23,578 nt of DNA from a virus, in IMG/VR virus record IMGVR_UViG_3300028837_003277, positions 1 through 23,578 of that record; one strand, given 5' to 3'. The position numbers and the translations under genes were made by a program. Shown here piece by piece: positions 14,800 to 21,398 of this stretch. Under the pieces are notes generated by a model, which saw only the letters and a program-made list of their open reading frames with translations, did no database searches and was not told the DNA's origin. How positions within the stretch are numbered: position 1 is the first letter of the stretch; each line of letters opens with the position of its first letter.

Positions 14800-17700
14800 T
14801 CAACGGGGGGCGGCAATTCCTGCTGGTGGATTGGGATGGGGCGATTTTCCGCCAGGGCCAAGCGCTTACGAAGGACTTGTCGGACAGCGTATTGGTGCAG
14901 GATATGTCCGGGTTTCCGATTGTGGTGGTCATCGATGCGTTCACCACACCGGCCAGCGGGCCGATGGGGGACAACTGGAGTAGCGATCCGCTCAATGAGA
15001 GTGTTGGTGTGTTGGAGCACTACAACACACAGTGCACGATCTCTGCGGGAACAGTAGGCTCCGGGTATTGGAGTGCTGAGCAATTCGGGCCAGATTGTGA
15101 GGTGTATCTGACATTGGCGACGTATCTGGGGCAAACTGGTGAGAATGTTGATACGCTCAGTTTGCTCGTCAGGCTCCAGGATCCTGCGACGGTGGACGTG
15201 GATGGATACGAGATCAAGTTTCGCGGCGGAGCCAGCAACATGGACGTCAAGGCTACACGCATCAGCACGAGTGCCGAATTGGGAGCCGAGGGAAGTGTTC
15301 CGTCGTTGGCTACCAACGACAAGCTGGGGGTTCGTATCGTCGGAGACGTGATCATCGCGTATCACTGGTCCACAGCGAATTCTATGTGGTCGGTCGTCGG
15401 GCTCTGGTCTGATAGCAACGTGTCAGGTGCTGGATACGTTGGATTGGAATTGGTGACAGCAGACAATCCTCACGACGTTCGAGTCGATAATTTTGGAGCA
15501 GGGAATGTCTCCCAGGCATCTTGTGCAGTTGGCAGGGGCCTGGCGGATGGCGCTGTAGCGACCGAGTCACTGGCAACGCTGGCAGTGGCAAAGGCGTTGG
15601 CGGATAGCGCGGCAGGCTCTGAGGTGCTGGCGTTTGCGCTGGCGAAGGTGCTGGCGGACGGTGCGACGGGTTCTGATGTATTTAGCCGACTGGCGACATT
15701 CGTGCGGTCATTTGGCGACAGTGTGAATGTGGGGGATGCGGCGACGCGGGCGGTAGTGAAGGCTCTGGCGGATGGTGCAGCAGGCTCTGAGGTGTTGGCG
15801 TTTGCAGTGGCAAAGGTGTTGGCGGACGGTGCGACGGGTTCTGATGTGTTTAGCCGGGTGGCGACGTTCGTGCGGTCGTTTGACGATGGCGCGAACGTGG
15901 GGGATGCGCTGACGCGGGCAGTGGCGAAGTCGCTTGCGGATGGTGTAGCCGGCTCTGAGGTGTTGGCGTTTGCAGTGGCAAAGGCGCTGGCAGACGGTGC
16001 GACAGGTTCTGAGGTACTGAGCCGGGTAGCGACGTTCGTGCGGTCATTCGACGATAATGTGGTGGTCACCGAGGTGTTGGATCGGACGGGCACGTTTGGG
16101 CGGGAATTCGGCGATGGGGCCAGCGTGGGAGATGCGGCGACGCGGGGGGTAGGGAAAGCGGCAGCCGACGGGGTCACCGCCCTGGAGAGCCTGGATTGGG
16201 TGCTCGGGCTGGCGCTGCTGGATAGTGCGGTGGCCACAGAGGTGCTGGCGTTCGCGGTGGCAAAGGCGCTGGCAGATGGGGCGGTGGTCACCGACGCGCT
16301 GACCGAGCGGGAGTTGGGCCGGAGCCTGGCAGATGGCTTCACGATCGGGGACGATCTCGCGCCGTTTGCGGTGGCGAAGGCGCTGGCAGATGGTGCGGTG
16401 GCCATTGAGGTATTGAACCGGGTGATGACGTTCGTGCGGACGTTGACGGAATCACCCGTCGCGACGGAGACGATTGCGAAGGCGCTGACGCTGGCGGCCT
16501 GGGCGGACGGCGTCGACGTCGCCGATGCGTCGTCCTGGCAGTTCTTTCTAGCGGCGATAACGGAGATTATCACGGCTACAGACAGCACTGTGCCGGCGGC
16601 GACGATTACGAAGACGTTCAGTGAGTCGCTGGTGGCCAGTGAGGCACTGGCGAAGGCGCTGGCACTGGCGGCGTTCAGTGACGCGGTGGTGGTCGCCGAT
16701 TTGTTCATCGCCGGCAAGGGGCTGGTCTTGTCGGACAGCGTCGCGGCGAGCGATGCATTTAGCCGCGTGGCCACGTTCGCGCGGACGATCACAGAGTCAC
16801 CGGTGGCGAGCGAGGCGCTGGCGAAGGCGTTGGAGCTGGGTGCCTGGTCGGATAGTGTGACGGTGGCGGAGGCGTTGGCCCAGGGCTGGGCGCTGGCGTT
16901 TGCGGATGCGGTGACGGCCGGGGACGCGGTGGCGAAGACGCCGGGGAAAGCGGCAGCCGACGGGGTCGTGGCGAGCGATGCGCTGACGAAGGCGATCGCG
17001 GCGCGGTTGCAGGCGGCGATCCTGGCCGGGGAGGAGCGGCCGGCGTTCACTATTGGTACAGTGCTGAGCGACCAGGTGAACGCCGGCGAGGCGCTGGCCC
17101 GGGCAATCGTGTTCGTGCGGGCGTTCAGCGACGCGGCGGTGGCCGGGGATGCGCTGGCAAAGGCACTGGCGCTGGCGGCCTGGGCGGACGCGGTGAGCGC
17201 TGGCGATGCGGTGGCGCTGGGGCCAAACAAGGCGCTGGCCGACCAGGTGAGCGCCGGCGAGGCTCTGACGCGGGTGATCGAGGTCCTGCTCGCCGAGGGG
17301 GTCCTGGCACGGGAGCACATCTCGGGATTGCCTAATATGCTGCTGACGCTGGCGGACCGGGTGCTGGCCAGCGACGTGGCGACGGCGAGCATCGGGAAGG
17401 CGCTGGCCGACCAGGTCGATGTGGCGCTGGGGCTGCCGGCGGTGGTAGCGCTGCCGGGGGTGTGGCTGGCGTTGTGGGGTGACGCGGAGGGCCAGGCGAC
17501 GGGGCAGATCCTACGGCTGGTGGCCGGGGATACGCTGCCGTTCCTCATCTTCAAGCTGACGGACGCGGAGTCGGGGCCGTACGACCTGGACGACGCAACG
17601 GTGACGCTGCAGATGTGGGACCGGGAGGAGACGGTCACCGTCGAGGTGGTGTGCACGATGGTGGATGCACAGGACGGGCTGGTGAAGTACGAGCTGACGA

Positions 17701-17810
17701 CGGCGGACACGGCGGCGACGGGGGAGTACCGGGCGCATCTGGTGATCGAGGTGGGCGGACGGGAGTTCGTGTCGGAGTCGTTCGTGGTGCGGATTCGGGA
17801 GAGGCTGTAG
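14796..17810 (+). CDS. large repeat-array adhesin/fibre-like protein (ConA-like domain, ~34 repeats, BppU-like domain)
   Basis: ATG 14796 overlaps the previous stop by 4 bases and is preferred to GTG 14769; it gives 1004 residues. Residues about 45-245 form a ConA-like sandwich (IDAFTTPASGPMGDNWSSD, YWSAEQFGPDCEVYLTLATY, ENVDTLSLLVRLQDP, WSTANSMWSVVGLWSD). Residues about 249-888 are a degenerate array of about 34 units of 18-20 residues, consensus (L/F)-A/S-D-G/S-V-x-(A/V)-(S/G)-(D/E)-x-L-x-x-x-x-A-K-A. Residues about 890-1004 are a BppU-like domain (LVAGDTLPFLIFKLTDAESG to FVVRIRERL) shared with the protein at 12950. A long spacer between a binding domain and an attachment domain suggests a fibre. 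It lies between capsid and neck genes, so it may project from the head rather than the tail tip. Confidence 0.75.
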   Translation: MINGGRQFLLVDWDGAIFRQGQALTKDLSDSVLVQDMSGFPIVVVIDAFTTPASGPMGDNWSSDPLNESVGVLEHYNTQCTISAGTVGSGYWSAEQFGPDCEVYLTLATYLGQTGENVDTLSLLVRLQDPATVDVDGYEIKFRGGASNMDVKATRISTSAELGAEGSVPSLATNDKLGVRIVGDVIIAYHWSTANSMWSVVGLWSDSNVSGAGYVGLELVTADNPHDVRVDNFGAGNVSQASCAVGRGLADGAVATESLATLAVAKALADSAAGSEVLAFALAKVLADGATGSDVFSRLATFVRSFGDSVNVGDAATRAVVKALADGAAGSEVLAFAVAKVLADGATGSDVFSRVATFVRSFDDGANVGDALTRAVAKSLADGVAGSEVLAFAVAKALADGATGSEVLSRVATFVRSFDDNVVVTEVLDRTGTFGREFGDGASVGDAATRGVGKAAADGVTALESLDWVLGLALLDSAVATEVLAFAVAKALADGAVVTDALTERELGRSLADGFTIGDDLAPFAVAKALADGAVAIEVLNRVMTFVRTLTESPVATETIAKALTLAAWADGVDVADASSWQFFLAAITEIITATDSTVPAATITKTFSESLVASEALAKALALAAFSDAVVVADLFIAGKGLVLSDSVAASDAFSRVATFARTITESPVASEALAKALELGAWSDSVTVAEALAQGWALAFADAVTAGDAVAKTPGKAAADGVVASDALTKAIAARLQAAILAGEERPAFTIGTVLSDQVNAGEALARAIVFVRAFSDAAVAGDALAKALALAAWADAVSAGDAVALGPNKALADQVSAGEALTRVIEVLLAEGVLAREHISGLPNMLLTLADRVLASDVATASIGKALADQVDVALGLPAVVALPGVWLALWGDAEGQATGQILRLVAGDTLPFLIFKLTDAESGPYDLDDATVTLQMWDREETVTVEVVCTMVDAQDGLVKYELTTADTAATGEYRAHLVIEVGGREFVSESFVVRIRERL
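15540..17459. repeat. coding repeat array, ~57-bp unit, about 34 degenerate units, local 168-bp super-repeat
   Basis: The array encodes units such as LADGATGSDVFSRLATFVRS and FGDSVNVGDAATRAVVKA. Near the 5' end three units form a higher-order repeat: the DNA of LADGATGS begins at 15651, 15819 and 15987, exactly 168 bases apart, with high identity. Units towards the 3' end are more diverged (LADQVSAGEALTRVIEVL). This shows recent expansion at the 5' side of an older array. Confidence 0.9.
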
Positions 17811-17814
17811 CGCC

Positions 17815-17831
17815 GCCCCCGGGACGGGGGC
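17815..17831. repeat. GC-rich hairpin, second copy of the terminase element
   Basis: GCCCCCG-GGA-CGGGGGC is the same 7-bp stem as 2367-2383 with a one-base loop change, followed by CTAGAGCG, which resembles the CTCGGAGC that follows the terminase copy. It lies in the short gap between the repeat-array gene and the connector gene, without a T-run. Confidence 0.75.
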
Positions 17832-17858
17832 TAGAGCGCGTGAGGAGTAAGAAGTAGT

Positions 17859-18467
17859 ATGGCGGTTCCGCTGGATTTGAGTTCGCGAATGTACTGCGAT
17901 GAGGCGGATGTGACGACGCGGATCGACATCACGAATCTGCCGACGGTGAACCTGGAGTATCTGATCCGGGTGGCCACGGCACGGATCGAGCTGGAGACGA
18001 ACGGGCGGGTGTTCCAGCGGGTGCCGGCGACGGGGACGGAGACGCGACATTTCCTGGGAAATGGGCTGACGATGTTGCCGATCGACGATTTGCTGACGTT
18101 GTCGAGTATCACGATCGACGACGACGAGGAGGACGTCGACGACTTTCTGTGTATGCCCTTCGGGAAGACGCCCACGACCTGGCTGGAGTGGGCGGATCCC
18201 ACGGCCTGGTGGTATCCCGATTATGCGCGGGGGACGTGGCCACTGCGGGCGGACGTGGCGATCACGGGGGGGTGGGGGTATTCGGAGGACGTGCCCTGGG
18301 AGATATGGAACGCCTGCGTGGCGCTGGTGGTGCGGGCGCTGGGGCGGGCGAAGACGGCGTATCAGGATGCGAGCGCGATCCCGGAGCTGGGGGAGATGAT
18401 CTATGCGAAGGCGCTTCCTCCAGACGTGGCGAAGGTGCTGAGCTTAAAGCGGAAGTCGAATCTATGA
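17859..18467 (+). CDS. head-tail connector (gp6-like adaptor)
   Basis: The 202-residue protein matches head-tail adaptor proteins: RMYCDEADVTTRIDITNLPT, NLEYLIRVATARIELETNGR (about 31-50), TRHFLGNGLTMLPIDDLLTL with SSITIDDDEED (about 62-92), and a C-terminal helical part ending in MIYAKALPPDVAKVLSLKRK. These form the ring under the portal that joins head to tail. GAGGAG at 17842-17847 supports ATG 17859. It overlaps the next gene by ATGA. Order connector, gp10-like, terminator, tube is the standard siphovirus neck layout. Confidence 0.85.
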   Translation: MAVPLDLSSRMYCDEADVTTRIDITNLPTVNLEYLIRVATARIELETNGRVFQRVPATGTETRHFLGNGLTMLPIDDLLTLSSITIDDDEEDVDDFLCMPFGKTPTTWLEWADPTAWWYPDYARGTWPLRADVAITGGWGYSEDVPWEIWNACVALVVRALGRAKTAYQDASAIPELGEMIYAKALPPDVAKVLSLKRKSNL

Positions 18468-18955
18468 GCGTCGAAATCAGCGGGGAGTTGGAGGGGCTGG
18501 ACCAGGTCATGCGGCGGTTCCGGAAGGCGCCGGAGGTGTTCGGGCGGTATATGCGGACGTTTCTCCAGAAGGCGCTGGTGCTGATCGAGCGGATCGTCAA
18601 GCAGAAAACACCGGTGAATCTGGGGGTGCTGCGCTCCTCGGTGGGACACGAGATCCGGGGCGTGGGGGCACGGATGCAGGGGGTCGTGGGTTCGCCGAAG
18701 GATTACGCGCCGTTCGTGGAGCTGGACACGCGGCCACATTGGCCCCCGCAACGCCCGATTATGTACTGGGTGATGCGGAAGTTGAAATTGACGGGGGTGG
18801 CGCTACGGCAGGCGACCCGGGGCGTCCAGCGAAAGATCGCGCGCTCCGGGACGAAGGGGAAGCACATGTTCGAGCAGGCCTTCGAGGAGACGAAGGGGCG
18901 GGTGGGGGAGCTGTGGGCGAGCATATGGGGTGAGGCCGTGACGAAGGAGTTGTAG
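18464..18955 (+). CDS. HK97 gp10-like neck/tail-completion protein
   Basis: ATG 18464 overlaps the connector stop (ATGA) and gives 163 residues; the frame is open upstream but that part is shadow. Family landmarks are GLDQVMRRFRKAPEVFGRYM (about 10-30), IERIVKQKTPVNLGVLRSSV (about 40-61), and VVGSPKDYAPFVELDTRPHW with PPQRPIMYWV (about 75-105). The TP-V-x-x-G-x-L-R-x-S and Y-A-x-(F)-V-E motifs are hallmarks of the HK97 gp10 family. It acts at the head-tail junction. The C-terminus is basic and helical. No oddity. Confidence 0.88.
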   Translation: MSVEISGELEGLDQVMRRFRKAPEVFGRYMRTFLQKALVLIERIVKQKTPVNLGVLRSSVGHEIRGVGARMQGVVGSPKDYAPFVELDTRPHWPPQRPIMYWVMRKLKLTGVALRQATRGVQRKIARSGTKGKHMFEQAFEETKGRVGELWASIWGEAVTKEL

Positions 18956-19474
18956 ATGGCGATCGATTCGATCATCGGTGCGCTGGGGGACGTGTACGCG
19001 AATCATTTCCACCGGGGAGCGGGGGACCTGTGGATCAAGCGGGTGACGGAGACGGTGCCCGAGGTAGTGACGGAGTGGCCGTGGATGTTCTTCGTTTGCG
19101 ACGAGGGCGACGTCGAGCTGATGACGTTCGCGAGTGATTTGCCGGCAACGCCTCGACGGCGGCAGACGACGATCAAGGCGTTCGGCCAGGCGGCGGAGAC
19201 GGAGCGGCGGCCAAAGCTGCAGGTCACGCACCGGTTTAAATCGCAGCTCCTGGTGCGGCCGCGGCGGGACCTGGCGGAGGACGAGACGATGGTGCGACCG
19301 TTCATCGAGCCGGTGATCAAGGTGACGGCAGAGAATCTGGACCTGGGAGAAACAGTCGAGCATTGCAAGCCGACGGGGTACAAGTATGGGATGTTTTCGG
19401 TCGGGAAGGTGGATGAGCGGGCGGTGGAGTTCATCGGGATAGAGTTCAGCTACGAGGCACAGGAGGTCGTATGA
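18956..19474 (+). CDS. putative tail terminator/tail completion protein
   Basis: The 172-residue protein begins MAIDSIIGALGDVYANHF and has a mixed alpha/beta layout: EWPWMFFVCDEGDVELMTFA, RRRQTTIKAFGQAAETERRP, QVTHRFKSQLLVRPRRDLAE, DETMVRPFIEPVIKVTAENL and DERAVEFIGIEFSYEAQEVV. Tail terminators between the gp10-like and tube genes have this pattern, with a terminal strand like 'VEFIGIEFSYEAQE'. It would cap the tail tube and bind the neck. The family assignment comes mainly from position and size. It starts directly after the gp10-like stop and overlaps the next gene by 4 bases. Confidence 0.65.
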   Translation: MAIDSIIGALGDVYANHFHRGAGDLWIKRVTETVPEVVTEWPWMFFVCDEGDVELMTFASDLPATPRRRQTTIKAFGQAAETERRPKLQVTHRFKSQLLVRPRRDLAEDETMVRPFIEPVIKVTAENLDLGETVEHCKPTGYKYGMFSVGKVDERAVEFIGIEFSYEAQEVV

Positions 19475-19659
19475 GACAATGGTATCGCGTGCTCATGCGG
19501 ATGTACGTGGAGCCGGGTGACGAGGTGATCCTGGCCGACCGAAGCGTGGAGACAATCGCGACGTTAGTCGGGCAGGGAATCATCGAGCCGGTGGAAGAGA
19601 GCGCTGAAGCGCTCACTATGAACGTGGATACGAACGTGGAGGTGACAGATGGCGATTGA
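19471..19659 (+). CDS. small hypothetical protein between terminator and tail tube genes
   Basis: This 62-residue protein starts ATG 19471, overlapping the previous stop by ATGA, and runs 11 bases into the tube gene. It contains YVEPGDEVILADRSVETIAT then LVGQGIIEPVEES, with an acidic tail. The pattern 'GDEV.L......V..LV.QGIIEPV' appears in other small phage proteins of unknown function. Translation is probably coupled to the neighbours. No further assignment is justified. Confidence 0.6.
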   Translation: MRQWYRVLMRMYVEPGDEVILADRSVETIATLVGQGIIEPVEESAEALTMNVDTNVEVTDGD

Positions 19660-20080
19660 AGATACGGCGGTTGATGGCCACAACTACCAGATTTTGTTCG
19701 GAGGGTCGGAGACCGACATTTCCGGACAGTCGAACAAAGCGAGCCTGGCGCCCGCGAAGGCGATCAACGACGTGACGCCGTTCGGCGTGGAGTGGAAGGC
19801 GAAGATGAGCGGGCTGAAGGACTGGAAGGGCTCGCTCCAGATTTTCTACAACGAAGAGGCCAGCGAGGCGATGCTGTTGTTGTGGGCCGCGTTCACCGGG
19901 TCGAGCGAGTCCGCGCTCAAGCTTTCGCCGAAGGGTGGATCGGTCGGCAATTATCAGTGGAGCGGGAACGTGCACGTCGGCGAGGTCTCGCACGAGGCGG
20001 CGCCGGACGGCGGCCCGATCGCGGTCTCGGTGAGTTTCGAGGGCACGGGCACGCTGTCGTTCGCGGCAATCAGCGAGTAA
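19649..20080 (+). CDS. major tail tube protein
   Basis: The 143-residue acidic protein has tube protein features: DGHNYQILFGGSETDISGQS, TPFGVEWKAKMSGLKDWKGS, LQIFYNEEASEAMLLLWAAF, GGSVGNYQWSGNVHVGEVSH and VSVSFEGTGTLSFAA. The 'W.G.....V..V......G....VS.SFEGTG.LSF' ending is typical of TP901-1/lambda V-like tubes. It polymerises around the tape measure. It lies directly before the tail chaperone gene, the expected partner. A strong ribosome site (GGAGGTGA) precedes ATG 19649. Length is normal. Confidence 0.88.
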   Translation: MAIEDTAVDGHNYQILFGGSETDISGQSNKASLAPAKAINDVTPFGVEWKAKMSGLKDWKGSLQIFYNEEASEAMLLLWAAFTGSSESALKLSPKGGSVGNYQWSGNVHVGEVSHEAAPDGGPIAVSVSFEGTGTLSFAAISE

Positions 20081-20105
20081 TAACCTAACAATCAAGGAGG
20101 GCACG

Positions 20106-20513
20106 ATGAGGCGACGAAAACGAAGCAAGGTCGACCGGGTCCCGTCCGACGACGTGGAGAGCCAGGGCGACGGGACGTGGATCGGAATCCGGAAGAAGCT
20201 ATCGCTGCAGCATCTGCGGCCGGTGCTGCAGCTCGCGGCCTGGCGGGAGGATCCGCGCGTCAAGGGCGAGGCCGGGCAGGCGGCGATGGTGGAAGCGCTG
20301 GAGGAGATGCTGGACAAGTTCGGCGTGGCGCTGTATCCGCTGGTGACCGCGTGGAATTGGGTCACGGATATGGAGGCGGAGCTGGCGGCTCCTCCGGAGG
20401 TGGTCAGCGGCAGCGACCAGGTACGGGTGCGGTTGGAGACGCCGATCTGGGCCGGGAGCGATTTCCAGGTGAAGCGCCAGGAAGGGCGCCGGCACCCAAA
20501 AGCCAAAGCCTGA
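20106..20513 (+). CDS. tail assembly chaperone, short form (gpG-like)
   Basis: AAGGAGGG precedes ATG 20106. The 135-residue protein is helical after a basic N-terminus: KKLSLQHLRPVLQLAAWRED, GQAAMVEALEEMLDKFGVAL, YPLVTAWNWVTDMEAELAAP. It ends shortly after a slippery heptamer. In lambda-type siphoviruses gpG and its frameshifted form gpGT bind the tape measure and tube subunits during tail assembly. Position between tube and tape measure genes, and the frameshift site near the 3' end, support this. The family is poorly conserved, so the call relies on architecture. Confidence 0.8.
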   Translation: MRRRKRSKVDRVPSDDVESQGDGTWIGIRKKLSLQHLRPVLQLAAWREDPRVKGEAGQAAMVEALEEMLDKFGVALYPLVTAWNWVTDMEAELAAPPEVVSGSDQVRVRLETPIWAGSDFQVKRQEGRRHPKAKA

Positions 20514-20716
20514 AGTGGGAGGTCGTGGAGGCACTGCATACCGGTGGCCGGGCTCCACCGTGGGAGTACGTGGAGTTGGTGCTGTGCCGGGACATCTACC
20601 ACTGCGCGCCCGACCGGTTGGACGAGCAGGATCCGGTGCGGGTCCTGCGGCACCTGGAGGCGCTCTCAGGCGAGGCGGCGGCGTGGAAGATACGGCCAAA
20701 GACGCGATTCAAGTAG
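20106..20716 (+). CDS. tail assembly chaperone, -1 frameshift product (gpGT-like)
   Basis: A -1 slip on CCCAAAA (20495-20501) moves ribosomes from the gpG frame into a frame that continues AGC CAA AGC CTG to TAG 20714-20716, giving about 203 residues. The added T region reads as a natural protein (KWEVVEALHTGGRAPPWEYV, DIYHCAPDRLDEQDPVRVLR, LEALSGEAAAWKIRP), and there is no good independent start codon for it near the junction. The composition matches GT extensions of other siphoviruses. The product would be made at a small percentage of the short form and recruit tube protein to the tape measure complex. Confidence 0.8.
20495..20501 (+). promoter_or_regulatory. -1 programmed ribosomal frameshift slippery site CCCAAAA
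   Basis: Zero-frame codons are CAC CCA AAA GCC, so the heptamer reads C CCA AAA, the canonical X XXY YYZ pattern; after slipping, the tRNAs pair with CCC and AAA. The zero-frame stop follows at 20511-20513, and the -1 frame stays open to 20716. A G-rich stretch (GAAGTGGGAGG) follows; I did not confirm a stimulatory structure. Confidence 0.85.
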
Positions 20717-20811
20717 GAACAGTTCGATCCAGCGCAGTGCGACGGCATTGCGTCTGTGTGGGTCTGGTGCCCTCCTACCCCGATCGAGCTGGTACTCTCT
20801 TTCCTCCTGTT

Positions 20812-20850
20812 GGGGAGGGGTCGGGACTTACAATCCCGGTCCCTCTCCCA
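20812..20850. repeat. imperfect inverted repeat in the non-coding gap
   Basis: GGGGAGGGGTCGGGA (20812-20826) can pair with TCCCGGTCCCTCTCCC (20834-20849 region) around CTTACAA. The 3' arm (CCCTCTCCCAGGGGG) is close to the hairpin at 11644-11666. The gap 20717-20898 is otherwise free of recognisable genes. No T-run follows directly, so a terminator call would be weak. Confidence 0.6.
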
Positions 20851-20898
20851 GGGGGAAAGGTGAATGCAGGGCTGACAATGCTGATTATCAGAAGTACG

Positions 20899-20927
20899 TT
20901 GACAATTCGGGAGAAATCTGGTAAAAT
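20899..20927 (+). promoter_or_regulatory. strong sigma70-type promoter
   Basis: TTGACA (20899-20904, perfect -35) is followed by exactly 17 bases and TAAAAT (20922-20927, one mismatch to TATAAT). The start would lie near 20933-20935. The sequence around it is richer in A/T than the coding neighbours. It would drive the leader at 20934-21082, the gene at 21114, the HNH gene and the tape measure independently of the late operon. Confidence 0.8.
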
Positions 20928-20933
20928 GGAGCC

Positions 20934-21082
20934 AAGCTGGCGAGCTTGCGGAGAGGGCTTTTTTGTGCCTTCCACTTTCACAATTCAATCATCTTGTGAC
21001 TCAAAGAGCCACAGTGATAGGCTTAACCCCTCCGAGCTCGCCAGCTCCGGGAAGGCATTGTCACTGTGGCTCTTTGCGTTTT
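20934..21082 (+). ncRNA. structured leader or small RNA with alternative pairings
   Basis: Four arms are visible. A is AGCTGGCGAGCT (20935-20946) and A' is its exact reverse complement, AGCTCGCCAGCT (21035-21046). B is CAAAGAGCCACAGTGA (21002-21017) and B' is its exact reverse complement (21061-21076), followed by CGTTTT. Order A-B-A'-B' makes the pairings interlock as a pseudoknot or as alternatives. A third sequence, GGAGCTGGCGA (21101-21111), is perfectly complementary to A' (21038-21048) and contains the Shine-Dalgarno of the gene at 21114. An early terminator-like signal (AAGCT-GGCG-AGCTT, then GGGC and T6 at 20959-20964) lies just after the start site. No coding frame explains the region. 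I infer attenuation or translational control, or a small RNA ending at B'. Confidence 0.6.
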
Positions 21083-21113
21083 ATCTCCTGTGGAGAGAAA
21101 GGAGCTGGCGAAA

Positions 21114-21398
21114 ATGAAGGTGCAGAGCATCAGGGAAGGGTGTATGTCGGTAGGCCTGTCACCGGAGGATTGCGTTCTGCTGGCGGAGGCCTGCCAGGTG
21201 GCGGCGGAGAACATCATCGCCGAGGAGCGAGCGCAGGACGTCGCCCGGGTCGAAACGATGGGGGCCGTCTTTCACGCGGCAGGGATCGCGGCCTACGGGC
21301 AGAGAGTGATGGCCCTCAACGAGTTGCCGGCGTTGGAGCGGGTGCTGCAGGACGTGGGGCTGCACGAGGTGCCGTATCCGTTCCGGGAGCCGGCGTGA
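21114..21398 (+). CDS. small hypothetical protein under leader control
   Basis: ATG 21114 is chosen because AAAGGAG (21098-21104) lies 9 bases upstream; the frame is open further up but into the structured leader. The 94-residue protein is helical and acidic: GLSPEDCVLLAEACQVAAEN, IIAEERAQDVARVETMGAVF, HAAGIAAYGQRVMALNELPA. The C-terminus is EVPYPFREPA. I do not recognise it. Between chaperone and tape measure one would expect tail assembly accessory proteins. The stop overlaps the HNH start (TGATG). Confidence 0.65.
   Translation: MKVQSIREGCMSVGLSPEDCVLLAEACQVAAENIIAEERAQDVARVETMGAVFHAAGIAAYGQRVMALNELPALERVLQDVGLHEVPYPFREPA

Noticed and set aside
15470-17710. 746-residue minus-strand open frame opposite the repeat array
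   Set aside because: It is the mirror of the repetitive + strand gene and reads as Ala/Ser/Thr-rich low complexity; no ribosome site and no matching domain.
20515-21117. 200-residue + frame across the non-coding gap
   Set aside because: It covers the frameshift extension in the wrong frame and then the promoter and structured leader; the sequence is Gly/Arg-rich nonsense.
20963-21397. N-terminal extension of the HNH endonuclease
   Set aside because: The extension reads through the leader and the small gene at 21114 in another frame; NUMOD4 homology begins right after ATG 21398.
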